This document shows, one piece after another, positions 18,591 to 28,978 of a stretch of DNA of 54,298 bases. How positions within the stretch are numbered: position 1 is the first letter of the stretch; the number at the start of each line of letters is the position of its first letter. This DNA comes from Betaproteobacteria bacterium (lineage in GTDB: Bacteria; Pseudomonadota; Gammaproteobacteria; Burkholderiales; Sulfuricellaceae). The notes beneath the pieces are model-generated. The model saw only the letters and a program-made list of their open reading frames with translations. It was not told the DNA's origin and ran no database searches. A program made the position numbers and the translations under genes. The DNA lies in contig JAJFTF010000047.1 in the NCBI GenBank assembly GCA_021373185.1, positions 1 to 54,298 of the forward strand, written 5' to 3'.

Positions 18591-18654
18591 CCCTGCGGTG
18601 CAGGGGACGCTGCGCGATAAAGCCGCGCAGCGCCCCTGACCTTGAACGTTGTGA
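18585..18654 (+). other. attC-like integron recombination site (site 1)
   Basis: 70 bp. The R'' box is GCCTAAC (fits RYYYAAC), overlapping the stop codon of the cassette gene. The middle is a palindrome, GGGGACGCTGCGCG paired with CGCGCAGCGCCCC around ATAAAGC. The right end reads CTTGAACGTT with core G/TT at 18648; the following bases GTGA depart from RRRY. It aligns without gaps to site 3 (45626-45695) at about 70% identity by hand count, and shares length with site 2. Confidence 0.8.
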
Positions 18655-18737
18655 TAACCAAGTCTAGTTATCGAGCGAACCTTTCCCAAGAAACCTTGAC
18701 CGGCTAAAATGGGTCGAACGGAGACAGTGCAAAAAAC

Positions 18738-18770
18738 AAGGGGGCTGACCCGCGACGGGTCAGCCCCCTT
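18738..18770 (-). terminator. Rho-independent terminator after rhlE
   Basis: AAGGGGGCTGACCC (18738-18751) pairs perfectly with GGGTCAGCCCCCTT (18757-18770) around a 5-nt loop. On the minus strand it is followed by GTTTTTTG. It lies 46 bp after the rhlE stop. Confidence 0.9.
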
Positions 18771-18815
18771 AATGTTTCTGAAAACAGCGATCAACTGTTT
18801 TGTATCAAACGATCC

Positions 18816-20135
<1,320 letters not shown>

Positions 20136-20393
20136 TAAGTGCTCCGGGAAAAATATCGGCCTGTCGCCTTTAATAGGCGCCAGTCTTAGGCTGACGAATG
20201 GAATTGGTAAAGCCGGGTTGGGCAGCGGCACGATGACTGGAACAAGTGCTGCGGGCGCATTCTAACAGAGTGCGGGCGGCTTGGCTGAAATTAAACAGGC
20301 AACGCCAGGTCAACCGGTGGAATAGCGCCGACGTTACTGGACTTGGCAGCACGGCAATTCCCCCTCACCCACGCAGCGAATGGAGAAAACATA

Positions 20394-20819
20394 ATGACCG
20401 CCTTGAAAATGCTTGTCGTACCCGCATTGTTGCTCGCCTTTTCCGCACCGACTTTCGCCGATGACCGGGGCGCAACCCCCGCAATTCCGGCCACCCCCGG
20501 CGTCGCTCCTGCCACGCCGGCCATCCCGGCATCGGCAGGCAAAAATCCGGCTGCCATGCAAGGCATCGACCGGCGCATCCAGAATCAGGAAAGGCGCATC
20601 GAACAGGGCGAACGATCCGGCGCATTGACCGGCAAGGAAGCCGCGAGAATGGAGCGCAAGGAACAGAATATCCAGAAAATGGAAGAGAAAGCCAAGGCGG
20701 ATGGCAAGGTGACTCCGCAGGAAAGAAGGAAACTCGATCACCAGCTCGACCAGCAGAGCCGCCGCATCCACCGCGAAAAGCATGACCGCCAGCGCCAAGG
20801 CGGTCGTAAGCAAGACTAG
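20394..20819 (+). CDS. secreted Pro/Ala-rich, highly charged protein of unknown function
   Basis: 141 residues with GGAG before the ATG. A signal peptide (MTALKMLVVPALLLAFSAPTFA) is followed by repeats of ATPAIPA/TPGVAPATPAIPA, then a very basic, Gln/Glu/Lys-rich helical part (RRIQNQERRIEQGERSG and similar). This looks like a small periplasmic coiled-coil protein. An EF-hand-like motif is not evident. I do not recognise a named family. A strong bidirectional terminator follows immediately. Confidence 0.75.
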   Translation: MTALKMLVVPALLLAFSAPTFADDRGATPAIPATPGVAPATPAIPASAGKNPAAMQGIDRRIQNQERRIEQGERSGALTGKEAARMERKEQNIQKMEEKAKADGKVTPQERRKLDHQLDQQSRRIHREKHDRQRQGGRKQD

Positions 20820-20823
20820 CCTG

Positions 20824-20857
20824 AAAAAAGGCCAGACTTCAGGGTCTGGCCTTTTTT
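20824..20857. terminator. bidirectional terminator
   Basis: AAAAAAGGCCAGAC and GTCTGGCCTTTTTT form a perfect stem around TTCAGG, with an A-run on the left and a T-run on the right. It can stop the charged-protein gene from the left and the chemoreceptor gene from the right. Confidence 0.9.
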
Positions 20858-20944
20858 AATCCGTATCATCTGAAGCCCCGCCATCTGCCACAACACAAAA
20901 AACGATACCGGATTGGGCCGCCAGAACGCCGGATCGGTTGCCGC

Positions 20945-22654
20945 TTATGCCTTGAACTGGCTGATGGAGCTTTGCAGTGAACTGGCGAGTTGCTCCAGTT
21001 GTTCTGCGGTCTGGGCGATTTCCCTGACCTCGTTGCTATTTTGCTCGGTCATCTGGGCGATTCTTTCCACGCTGCCGGCAACCTGCCCGCTCGCCGTACT
21101 CTGCTCGCGCAATGCATCCATGATCTCGCTGACGGATGCAATCACCTGGCTGGCTCCTTCACGGATTTGCTGCATGGATTCGCCGGCCTGGTTGGCCATT
21201 GTCACGCCATCCCTTACCCGTGCGGTTCCTTCGTCCATGCTGGCCACCGCGCCGATGGTTCCGCTCTGGATACTGCCGATCATCGTGCTGATTTCCAGCG
21301 TCGATTTGGTCGTACGCTCAGCGAGCTTCCTGACCTCGTCCGCCACCACGGCAAAACCGCGCCCCTGTTCGCCGGCCCGCGCCGCTTCGATCGCCGCATT
21401 GAGCGCCAGCAGGTTGGTTTGATCGGCGATTTCCTTGATGACATTGACGATAGCCGAAATCTGATGCGACTGGTCTCCCAGCGTCTGGATCAGTTGGGTG
21501 GAATGATTGACCGAATCGGCGATTTTGGTCATCTCTTCGGCAGCGCCATGCACGATCTCGCCACCTTGCGCAGACAATTCTCCGGCCTGCTGGGCAATGC
21601 TGTGCGTTCCTTTCGAATTCTCGGCGACATGGTCGATGCTCACCGACATTTCTTCTACCGCCGTTGCCATCGAAGCGGCGGCTTCGCTTTGCTGAACCGA
21701 GCTGGCGGCGACGCGTTGCGATGACTGTGACAATTGAGCCGCGCTGCTCATTACTCCCTGAACGCCGGTAACGACCTGAAGAATAATGTCCTGGAAGCTC
21801 TTCACCATTTCGTTGAACGAATGGCCGATTTCTCCGATCTCGTTATTCGACCTGACCGTCACCCGCTGGGAAAGATCCTGCGTAGTCTGGATGACCTTCA
21901 TGGCCACCCTGAGTTCCCCCAGCGGTCGCGTGATGCTCCGAACCAGCACCAGCATGAAGATGCCGATAACCGCCGTGACCAGAATAACGATGGCAATCAG
22001 CCAGGATGCCCTTTGCCAGAAGATGCTTTCCACGTCGTCGATGTATATCCCGGAACCAAGCAGCCAGTTCCAGCCCTCGAACTTCTTGACATAGGAGAGC
22101 TTGGTGTACAGCTCTGCAGTAGTACCGCCGCCAGCCTTGGGCTTGGGCCAATTGTAGGTAACAAAACCGGAGCCGGCCTTGTTCGCGACTTCGTTGAACG
22201 CCACGAACAGGTTCTTTTTGCCATCCGTCTTCTCAATAGCGCCGTCCAGCCCGGCTTGCAGGCTGGTCGCGCAATTGAATTTCTCTGCATCCAGCACTTT
22301 GCCATCCAGCGCGGGCACAGTCGGATGCATCAGCATTTTCGGAACCGGCGCGGTAAAATCGTTGAGCCAGAAATATTCCTTCTGCTCGTAGCGCATCCCC
22401 TTGATGGCCTTGATCGCCGCATCCTTGGCGGCTTCCTCGGTGAGCGCCCCGCTTTTCTGCAGATCGTAATAGTAGGTCAGCACGCCATGCGCCGCCTCGA
22501 CCAGATGTCGGGTTTTAACTTTTCGGTCGTCCAGCAGTGTGGATTTCTCCGCCATCAGCGCAAAGGCGGACACCGCCAACATGCCGACCAGCGCCACAAC
22601 GATCACTAAAAATAACCGGGTTTTGATACTCATTGAACTGGCAGTTTGATCCAT
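20945..22654 (-). CDS. methyl-accepting chemotaxis protein with single Cache sensor
   Basis: 569 residues starting [20 protein letters not shown], with AGGGGAAG upstream. TM1 (about 11-31) is followed by a periplasmic sCache_2-type domain (about 35-210) with [15 protein letters not shown] and [12 protein letters not shown]. Then come TM2, a HAMP domain ([14 protein letters not shown]) and a long signalling coiled coil. Its tip reads [20 protein letters not shown] followed by [13 protein letters not shown]. No CheR-binding pentapeptide is seen at the C-terminus, which ends [10 protein letters not shown]. Such sensors often bind small carboxylates; the ligand here is unknown. There are no che genes in the window. 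Confidence 0.95.
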   Translation of the reverse strand: MDQTASSMSIKTRLFLVIVVALVGMLAVSAFALMAEKSTLLDDRKVKTRHLVEAAHGVLTYYYDLQKSGALTEEAAKDAAIKAIKGMRYEQKEYFWLNDFTAPVPKMLMHPTVPALDGKVLDAEKFNCATSLQAGLDGAIEKTDGKKNLFVAFNEVANKAGSGFVTYNWPKPKAGGGTTAELYTKLSYVKKFEGWNWLLGSGIYIDDVESIFWQRASWLIAIVILVTAVIGIFMLVLVRSITRPLGELRVAMKVIQTTQDLSQRVTVRSNNEIGEIGHSFNEMVKSFQDIILQVVTGVQGVMSSAAQLSQSSQRVAASSVQQSEAAASMATAVEEMSVSIDHVAENSKGTHSIAQQAGELSAQGGEIVHGAAEEMTKIADSVNHSTQLIQTLGDQSHQISAIVNVIKEIADQTNLLALNAAIEAARAGEQGRGFAVVADEVRKLAERTTKSTLEISTMIGSIQSGTIGAVASMDEGTARVRDGVTMANQAGESMQQIREGASQVIASVSEIMDALREQSTASGQVAGSVERIAQMTEQNSNEVREIAQTAEQLEQLASSLQSSISQFKA

Positions 22655-22677
22655 ACAATCTTCCCCTTGCTGATGAA

Positions 22678-22701
22678 TTTATATTTATATTTATATTTGT
22701 A
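22678..22701. repeat. hexamer tandem repeat upstream of the chemoreceptor
   Basis: Four copies of a TTTATA-type hexamer (last copy TTTGTA) lie 24-47 bp upstream of the chemoreceptor start. On the coding strand it reads as ATATAA units. It may be part of the promoter/leader and could vary in copy number. Confidence 0.5.
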
Positions 22702-22850
22702 TTATTTTTTGCGTCTATCACAAAAGCCGATCCTGATAAACGCGGCGAGTGCCCGCTTATCATTGCGCGCTACCCGACCATATTACAATTTCTTAATATG
22801 ACAATATTGCTCTTAAATCATCTCGGACGTCCAGCATTTTTGCTGCCGGA

Positions 22851-24299
22851 TCACATCCCGCGCAGCAACGCCATTCCCCAGCCCACGCCGAAACCGTTGA
22901 CGTCGCTCGCCACCGCACCCAGCCCGCCTTTGCAATTACTGGCGGAGAGATCGACATGCAGCCAGGCGCGCTCCTCGATAAAGCGCATCAGGAAGCGCGC
23001 CGCCAGAATATGGTCGGCTTCGCCCTCCAGCGTGCACTGCTTGATGTCGGCGATCTGGCTGTCCAGTCCTTCTTCATAATCGGCGTCGAGCGGGAAAGCG
23101 CAAACCCGCTCCCCTGATTTTTTGCCCGCCGCCACGGCTTGCTCGACGAGCGCGTCGCGGTTGGCGAAAATGCCGCTGTAGCGCGCGCCCAGCGCCGTCG
23201 CCATGCTGCCGGTGAGGGTGGCGAAATCGACGATCAGATCCGGCTTTTCGCGTGCCGCCATGGTCAGGGTGTCGGCCAGCACCATGCGGCCTTCGGCGTC
23301 GGTGTGGACGATCTCGATGGTGGTGCCGTTGAGCGCGGTCACCACGTCGCCCTGCTTGTAGGCTTTGGGGCTGATGTGGTTCTGCGCCAGCGCCAGCCAG
23401 CAATCGATATTGAGCGGCAGTTCGGCGCGGGTGGCGGCAAGCAGCAGCCCCAGGCTGACCGCCGAGCCGTTCATGTCCTCGTGCATGCCGTGCATGTAGC
23501 GCGCCGGCTTGAGGTTGTGGCCGCCGGTGTCGAAGCAGATGCCCTTGCCGACCAGCGCCACGGTTTTCTTCGCCTGCGGGTGGCGATAGCTCAGGTGGAC
23601 GATGGCGGCATCGTCCTCGCTGCTGCCTTGCGCCACCGCGACGAAAGCTCCCGCGCCGACCTTGCGCAGCTTCTTCATGTCGTATTCGGCGTATTTCCAG
23701 CCGTTTTCCCTGGCCAGCTTGCGGATGCGCTCGCGATACAGGCCGGGGGTCAGTTCGTTGGCGGGCAGCATCGTCAGTTTGCGCGCCAGCACGTTGCCCT
23801 CGGCTTGGCCGCGCAGGGCGGAGAAATCGTTTTCAGCCTTGTAGCCATACAGGGCGAGCTTTTGCAGCGGGCGGCTGTCATCCTCTTTCTTGCGCAAAGG
23901 CAGCGCCGCGCTGTTGACGAGTGCGGCGTAAACGCAGGCTTCCGCCGCCAGGCGGCGCATTTCGGCATTGCCGAAGACGGCGATGGCGATTTCTTTGGGA
24001 TGCTCCGCCAGCAGCGGTTGCAGCGCCTTGCGCAGCAGGGTGTGGCGCTCGAATGGCGTCTGCTGGTCGTCCAGCATGACCCATGCCGCCAGGCCGCCCT
24101 GCTCAAGATCGCCGCTCAGCGAGGTTTTTGCCAGCGCTTCCGGCTTCATGCGGCGGCGCGCCAGACGTGCGCGCAGCGCCACGACGCCGGGCAGATCGAC
24201 AGCCAGGCTGCTTGCCTTGGGCAGGACGAACAGCACATGGGAGGCCTTGGCAAGCGCAGCCTCGGTCATGGGAGAGGAATTTTGTACTATCTTGATCAT
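22851..24299 (-). CDS. M17 leucyl aminopeptidase-family protein
   Basis: 482 residues starting MIKIVQNSSPMTEAALAKA. Metal-binding M17 signatures: GKGICFDTGGHNLKP, MHEDMNGSAVSLGLLLA and TDAEGRMVLADTL. The canonical PepA has SGG and MKxDM; here TGG and MHEDM are variants, so it is a divergent member and may differ in specificity from PepA. Cytosolic. It is divergent from aceE (185-bp gap, no clear operator). Confidence 0.88.
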   Translation of the reverse strand: MIKIVQNSSPMTEAALAKASHVLFVLPKASSLAVDLPGVVALRARLARRRMKPEALAKTSLSGDLEQGGLAAWVMLDDQQTPFERHTLLRKALQPLLAEHPKEIAIAVFGNAEMRRLAAEACVYAALVNSAALPLRKKEDDSRPLQKLALYGYKAENDFSALRGQAEGNVLARKLTMLPANELTPGLYRERIRKLARENGWKYAEYDMKKLRKVGAGAFVAVAQGSSEDDAAIVHLSYRHPQAKKTVALVGKGICFDTGGHNLKPARYMHGMHEDMNGSAVSLGLLLAATRAELPLNIDCWLALAQNHISPKAYKQGDVVTALNGTTIEIVHTDAEGRMVLADTLTMAAREKPDLIVDFATLTGSMATALGARYSGIFANRDALVEQAVAAGKKSGERVCAFPLDADYEEGLDSQIADIKQCTLEGEADHILAARFLMRFIEERAWLHVDLSASNCKGGLGAVASDVNGFGVGWGMALLRGM

Positions 24300-24484
24300 T
24301 GTCAGCTCCAGTTCGGTCTATCTGCTGCCCATTATCGCCGGAGTCGCATCGTTCATAAAAAATAAATTCACATTCCCGCCAGAGTAAAAGATAATGGGTT
24401 TATTGCTGAAGCTAAAATCTCGAGAAAAGCTATAAGACATACCGAGCATAAAAAAATTACGCTGATTATTCAGGAGATTAAATA

Positions 24485-27142
24485 ATGTCAGAAAATCTGG
24501 ACATCGATCCGCAGGAAACGCTGGAGTGGCTGGAAGCCCTCGATGCCGTGCTGGAACGCGAGGGTGCGGAGCGCGCCCACTTCCTGCTGGAAAAAATGAT
24601 CGAGAAGGCCCGCCGTTCCGGCGCGCACCTGCCTTTTTCCGCCAATACCGCCTACCTGAACACCATCCCGGTCGGTCAGGAAGACCGCTGCCCCGGCGAT
24701 CTCGCCATGGAGCGCCGCATCCGCGCCTTCATCCGCTGGAACGCCATCGCCACGGTGATGCGCGCCAACAAGAAGAGTCCCGGCGTCGGCGGCCATATCG
24801 CCAGTTACCAGTCCGCCGCCACGCTCTACGAAGTCGGCTTCAACCATTTTTTCCGCGCCCCGACTGAAGATCACGGTGGCGACCTGCTGTACATCCAGGG
24901 CCACCTGGCGCCCGGCATCTATGCCCGCGCCTTCCTCGAAGGCCGCATCTCGGAAGAACAACTGAGCAATTTCCGCCAGGAAGTAGGCGGCAAGGGGCTG
25001 CCCTCTTATCCGCATCCCTGGCTGATGCCGGATTTCTGGCAGTTCCCGACGGTGTCGATGGGTCTGGGGCCGCTCACTGCGATCTATCAGGCGCGCTTCA
25101 TGAAATATCTGCAGGATCGCGGTCTGGTCAAGACCGAAGGCCGCAAGGTCTGGGCCTTTCTCGGCGACGGCGAGACCGACGAGCCGGAATCGATGGGCGC
25201 GATCAACCTCGCTTCGCGCGAAAAGCTCGACAACCTGGTGTTCGTCATCAACTGCAACCTGCAGCGCCTGGACGGCCCGGTGCGCGGCAACGGCAAGGTC
25301 ATCCAGGAGCTGGAAGCGGGCTTTCGCGGCGCCGGCTGGAACGTCATCAAGGTGGTCTGGGGCCGCCACTGGGACTCGCTGCTGGCGATGGACAAGCATG
25401 GCCTGCTGCGGAAACGCATGGAAGAGTGCGTGGACGGCGACTACCAGAACTACAAGTCCAAGGACGGCGCTTACGTGCGCCAGCACTTCTTCGGCAAATA
25501 TCCCGAACTGCTGGAAATGGTCGCCCACCTGTCGGACGAGGACGTCTGGCGCCTCAATCGCGGCGGCCACGACCCGCTCAAGGTTTACGCCGCCTATTCC
25601 GCAGCGATGCGGCACACCGGCCAGCCGACCGTGATCCTGGCGAAGACGGTGAAGGGCTACGGCATGGGCGAATCGGGCGAAGGCCAGAACATCACCCACC
25701 AGGCGAAGAAAATGTCCGAGGCGTCGCTGCGGCAGTTCCGCGACCGTTTCAACCTGCCCATTCCCGACGACAAGATCGCCGAGGTGCCGTTCTACAAACC
25801 GGCTGAAAACAGCCCGGAAATGCAATACCTGCGCGAGCGCCGCATGGCGCTGGGCGGCTACCTGCCGGCACGGCGCAAAGCCGCCGAGTCTCTGGCCGTA
25901 CCCGACCTCTCCGCTTTCGAAAGCCAGCTCGCCGGCACCGGCGACCGCGAAGTGTCCACCACCATGGCTTTCGTGCGGATACTTTCCACCCTGCTCAAGG
26001 ACAAGGTCGTCGGCAAGCTGATCGTACCGATCATCCCGGACGAAGCGCGCACCTTCGGCATGGAGGGCATGTTCCGCCAGCTCGGCATCTACTCCTCGGT
26101 CGGCCAGCTCTATGAGCCACAGGATGCCGACCAGGTGATGTATTACAAGGAAGACAAGAACGGCCAGATCCTCGAAGAAGGCATCAACGAGGCCGGCGCT
26201 TTCTCCTCTTGGCTGGCGGCGGGCACCAGCTACAGCAACCATGGCCAGGCCATGATCCCGTTCTACACTTTCTACTCGATGTTCGGCTTCCAGCGCATCG
26301 GCGACCTCGCCTGGGCGGCGGGTGACGCGCGTGCGCGCGGCTTCCTGATGGGCGGCACGGCGGGACGCACCACGCTGAACGGCGAAGGCTTGCAGCACGA
26401 GGACGGCCACAGCCATATCCTGGCCTCGACCATCCCCAATTGCGTGACCTACGATCCGACCTACGCCTACGAGCTGGCGGTGATCGTCCAGGACGGCATG
26501 CGCCGCATGTACAAGGAACAGGAAAGCGTCTTCTACTACATCACCATCATGAACGAAAACTACGTTCATCCGCCGATGCCGAAGGGCGCCGAAGAGGGCA
26601 TTCTGAAAGGCATGTATTTGCTCAAGCGCGGCGCACCGAAGAAGAAGATGAAGGTGCAATTGGTGGGTTCCGGCACCATCCTGCGTGAAGTGGTCGCCGC
26701 TGCGGAGCTGCTGGAGCAGGATTTCGGCGTTGCTTCCGATATCTGGAGCGCCACCAGCTTCAACGAGCTGCGCCGCGACGGGCTCGAAGTGCAGCGCTGG
26801 AACATGCTCCACCCCGAGCATACGCAGCGCCTGACCCATATCGAGAAATGCCTGAAGGACGGCTCCGGGCCGGTGATTGCCGCCACCGACTACATGAAAG
26901 CCTATGCCGACCAGATTCGCGCTTTCGTGCCGCGCCGCTATGTCGCGCTCGGCACCGACGGTTTCGGTCGCAGCGACAGCCGCGAGAACCTGCGCGGTTT
27001 CTTCGAGGTGGACCGCTACCATGTGGCGGTGGCCGCGCTCAAAGCGCTCGCCGACGAAGGCGCGATTCCCGCCGCCATGGTGGCGGAGGCGATTGTCAAA
27101 TACGGCATCGACCCGAACAAACCGAACCCGGTGACGGTGTAA
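24485..27142 (+). CDS. aceE: pyruvate dehydrogenase E1 component, homodimeric
   Basis: 885 residues starting MSENLDIDPQETLEWLEALD, with AGGAG upstream. Thiamine diphosphate-dependent decarboxylation of pyruvate and transfer to the lipoyl group of E2. The ThDP motif is GDGETDEPESMGAINLA; other recognisable segments are GHLAPGIYARAFLEGRI and MGGTAGRTTLNGEGLQHEDG. It is the first gene of aceE-aceF-(fliL-like)-lpd. Confidence 0.98.
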   Translation: MSENLDIDPQETLEWLEALDAVLEREGAERAHFLLEKMIEKARRSGAHLPFSANTAYLNTIPVGQEDRCPGDLAMERRIRAFIRWNAIATVMRANKKSPGVGGHIASYQSAATLYEVGFNHFFRAPTEDHGGDLLYIQGHLAPGIYARAFLEGRISEEQLSNFRQEVGGKGLPSYPHPWLMPDFWQFPTVSMGLGPLTAIYQARFMKYLQDRGLVKTEGRKVWAFLGDGETDEPESMGAINLASREKLDNLVFVINCNLQRLDGPVRGNGKVIQELEAGFRGAGWNVIKVVWGRHWDSLLAMDKHGLLRKRMEECVDGDYQNYKSKDGAYVRQHFFGKYPELLEMVAHLSDEDVWRLNRGGHDPLKVYAAYSAAMRHTGQPTVILAKTVKGYGMGESGEGQNITHQAKKMSEASLRQFRDRFNLPIPDDKIAEVPFYKPAENSPEMQYLRERRMALGGYLPARRKAAESLAVPDLSAFESQLAGTGDREVSTTMAFVRILSTLLKDKVVGKLIVPIIPDEARTFGMEGMFRQLGIYSSVGQLYEPQDADQVMYYKEDKNGQILEEGINEAGAFSSWLAAGTSYSNHGQAMIPFYTFYSMFGFQRIGDLAWAAGDARARGFLMGGTAGRTTLNGEGLQHEDGHSHILASTIPNCVTYDPTYAYELAVIVQDGMRRMYKEQESVFYYITIMNENYVHPPMPKGAEEGILKGMYLLKRGAPKKKMKVQLVGSGTILREVVAAAELLEQDFGVASDIWSATSFNELRRDGLEVQRWNMLHPEHTQRLTHIEKCLKDGSGPVIAATDYMKAYADQIRAFVPRRYVALGTDGFGRSDSRENLRGFFEVDRYHVAVAALKALADEGAIPAAMVAEAIVKYGIDPNKPNPVTV

Positions 27143-27199
27143 CGACAACAGAGGCTAGAGGTTAGAAGCTGGCCTCTAAAAAAGCAGGAGAAAAAACAA

Positions 27200-28507
27200 G
27201 TGCCCACAATTAAAGAAATTCGCGTACCCGACATCGGCAGTTCCGATTCCGTCGACGTGATCGAGGTTCTGGTCAAGGAAGGCGATATCGTCAAGGCCGA
27301 AGACACGCTGATTACGCTGGAAAGCGAAAAAGCCACGATGGACATCCCTTCGGCCTGGAACGGCAAGGTCACCGCCGTGCGCACCAAGGTCGGCGACAAG
27401 GTGTCGGAAGGCAGCCTGATCCTGCTGATGGAGATCGCCGACACCGGAAAAGAAGCTGCCCCGGCAAAAAAACCGACGACAGCCCCAGCCCCCGTTAGCG
27501 CACCGCAACCTGCGCCTTCAGCACCAGCGACCCCGGCTCAAACGGCTGTTGCGCCTGCGCCGGTCGCGCCGGCAGCCTTTGCCGATAGCGGCGAAAACGC
27601 CAAAGTGCATGCCAGCCCGTCGGTACGCGCTTTCGCCCGCGAATTGGGCGTCCATCTCACCCTGGTCAACGGCTCCGGGCCGAAACGCCGCATCCTGAAG
27701 GAAGATGTACAGGCCTTCGTCAAATGCGAACTGGCGCGGCCACGGGGCGGCTCTGTCGGCGGCGTAGGGCTGGCGGTGCTGGAAATGCCGCAGATCGATT
27801 TCGCCAAGTTCGGCGCAATCGAAGTCAAGCCGCTCACCAAGATCAAGAAGGTGTCGGGTGCGAACCTGCATCGCAATTGGGTCACCGCGCCCCATGTCAC
27901 CCAGCACGAGGAAGCCGATATCACCGAACTGGAAGCCTTCCGCAAGGCGATGAGCGAAGAGGCGCAGAAACAGGGCGTCCGCCTCACCCTGCCGGCATTC
28001 CTGATCAAGGCGCTGGCAGCGGCGTTGAAAGCCTATCCCGATTTCAACGCATCGCTCTCCGCCGATGGCGAGAGCCTGATTTTCAAGCAATATTTTCACA
28101 TCGGCATGGCGGTGGATACGCCTGACGGGCTGGTGGTGCCGGTGATCCGCGACGCCGACAGCAAAGGGGTGCTGGAGCTGGCGCGCGAGCTGATGACCAT
28201 GAGCCAGAAAGCCCGCGACCGGAAACTTGCGCCTGGCGACATGCAAGGCGGCTCCATCAGCCTTTCCAGCCTCGGCGGCATCGGCGGCACTTTCTTCACC
28301 CCCATCATCAATCTGCCGGAAGTCGCCGTGCTCGGCATCTCCCGCGCCACCATGAAGCCGGTATGGAACGGCAAGGAATTCGCACCGCGCCTGATGCTGC
28401 CGATGTCGCTGTCTTATGACCATAGGGTGATCGACGGCGCGCAAGGCGCGCGCTTCATTACTTACCTGAGCCAGATGCTTTCCGACGTAAGGCGGCTGTT
28501 GCTGTAG
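27200..28507 (+). CDS. aceF: pyruvate dehydrogenase E2, dihydrolipoamide acetyltransferase
   Basis: 435 residues with a GTG start (MPTIKEIRVPDIG) 9 bp after AGGAG. One lipoyl domain (lysine in ESEKATMDIP, about residue 42) and an Ala/Pro linker are followed by the E3/E1-binding domain (ASPSVRAFARELGVHLTLVN) at about 140-175 and the catalytic core ending in SYDHRVIDGAQGARF. E. coli E2 has three lipoyl domains; one here is common in other proteobacteria, where E3 also carries one. Confidence 0.97.
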   Translation: MPTIKEIRVPDIGSSDSVDVIEVLVKEGDIVKAEDTLITLESEKATMDIPSAWNGKVTAVRTKVGDKVSEGSLILLMEIADTGKEAAPAKKPTTAPAPVSAPQPAPSAPATPAQTAVAPAPVAPAAFADSGENAKVHASPSVRAFARELGVHLTLVNGSGPKRRILKEDVQAFVKCELARPRGGSVGGVGLAVLEMPQIDFAKFGAIEVKPLTKIKKVSGANLHRNWVTAPHVTQHEEADITELEAFRKAMSEEAQKQGVRLTLPAFLIKALAAALKAYPDFNASLSADGESLIFKQYFHIGMAVDTPDGLVVPVIRDADSKGVLELARELMTMSQKARDRKLAPGDMQGGSISLSSLGGIGGTFFTPIINLPEVAVLGISRATMKPVWNGKEFAPRLMLPMSLSYDHRVIDGAQGARFITYLSQMLSDVRRLLL

Positions 28508-28542
28508 AATATTGCACTCAACCCGATTATTGGAGCGAGACC

Positions 28543-28941
28543 ATGCACAAAAATATTATGCGGATCATCCTGCTGCCTTTGCTGGCTTTTTCGCTGGCAA
28601 CGGCCCACGCCTCCGAAGGCGGAGAATCCAAGGGCGGGGGCGCATATACCAAGCTGGAATCGATTACGGTCAACCTGGCCGATCTGAGCCGATATCTTCA
28701 GATTCAGATCACGGTCAAGGCCGGCAACCCGGAAATGGCAGAAACCATCAAGATGTACATGCCGGTCGTTCGACATGCGCTGATTTTGCTGTTGAGTAGC
28801 AAGAGCCCTGAAGAAATCTCGACCGAGCCAGGAAAACAGAAGCTCATGGATGAAGCCAAAATCGCCGTCAACAAAGCGGCTGAACTCAAACCGACGCATG
28901 GGGTAGTCGCCGTGCTGTTCGAATCTTTTATCATCCAATAA
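28543..28941 (+). CDS. FliL-like periplasmic protein inside the pyruvate dehydrogenase operon
   Basis: 132 residues. A signal peptide or membrane anchor (MHKNIMRIILLPLLAFSLATAHA) is followed by a FliL domain: LESITVNLADLSRYLQIQIT, MYMPVVRHALILLLSSKSPE and the terminal VVAVLFESFIIQ. FliL proteins are single-pass membrane proteins next to the flagellar motor that act on stators. Other flagellar genes are absent here, and the gene is placed between aceF (35 bp) and lpd (37 bp). It may be a FliL paralogue with another envelope role. Confidence 0.85.
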   Translation: MHKNIMRIILLPLLAFSLATAHASEGGESKGGGAYTKLESITVNLADLSRYLQIQITVKAGNPEMAETIKMYMPVVRHALILLLSSKSPEEISTEPGKQKLMDEAKIAVNKAAELKPTHGVVAVLFESFIIQ

Positions 28942-28978
28942 ATCGAAGTGCACTGCCGCCAATCGATAGAGGAATGCA

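Larger units (their letters stand above)
17961..18654 (+). mobile_element. single integron gene cassette without integrase
   Basis: The unit begins at GTTAGGC (17961), contains one gene (17982-18590) and ends in a 70-bp attC-like site whose core is GTT at 18648. This is the layout of an integron cassette: short 5' leader, one compact gene, and attC overlapping the stop codon. No intI frame lies in the window. If the cassette were removed at the G/TT positions, the host sequence would read ATTAACTG joined to TTGTGATAACC, consistent with insertion at a secondary GTT site. Confidence 0.75.

Noticed and set aside
24488..27148. 886-codon minus-strand open frame opposite aceE
   Set aside because: Exactly antisense to aceE, with shadow-type composition and no recognisable domain.
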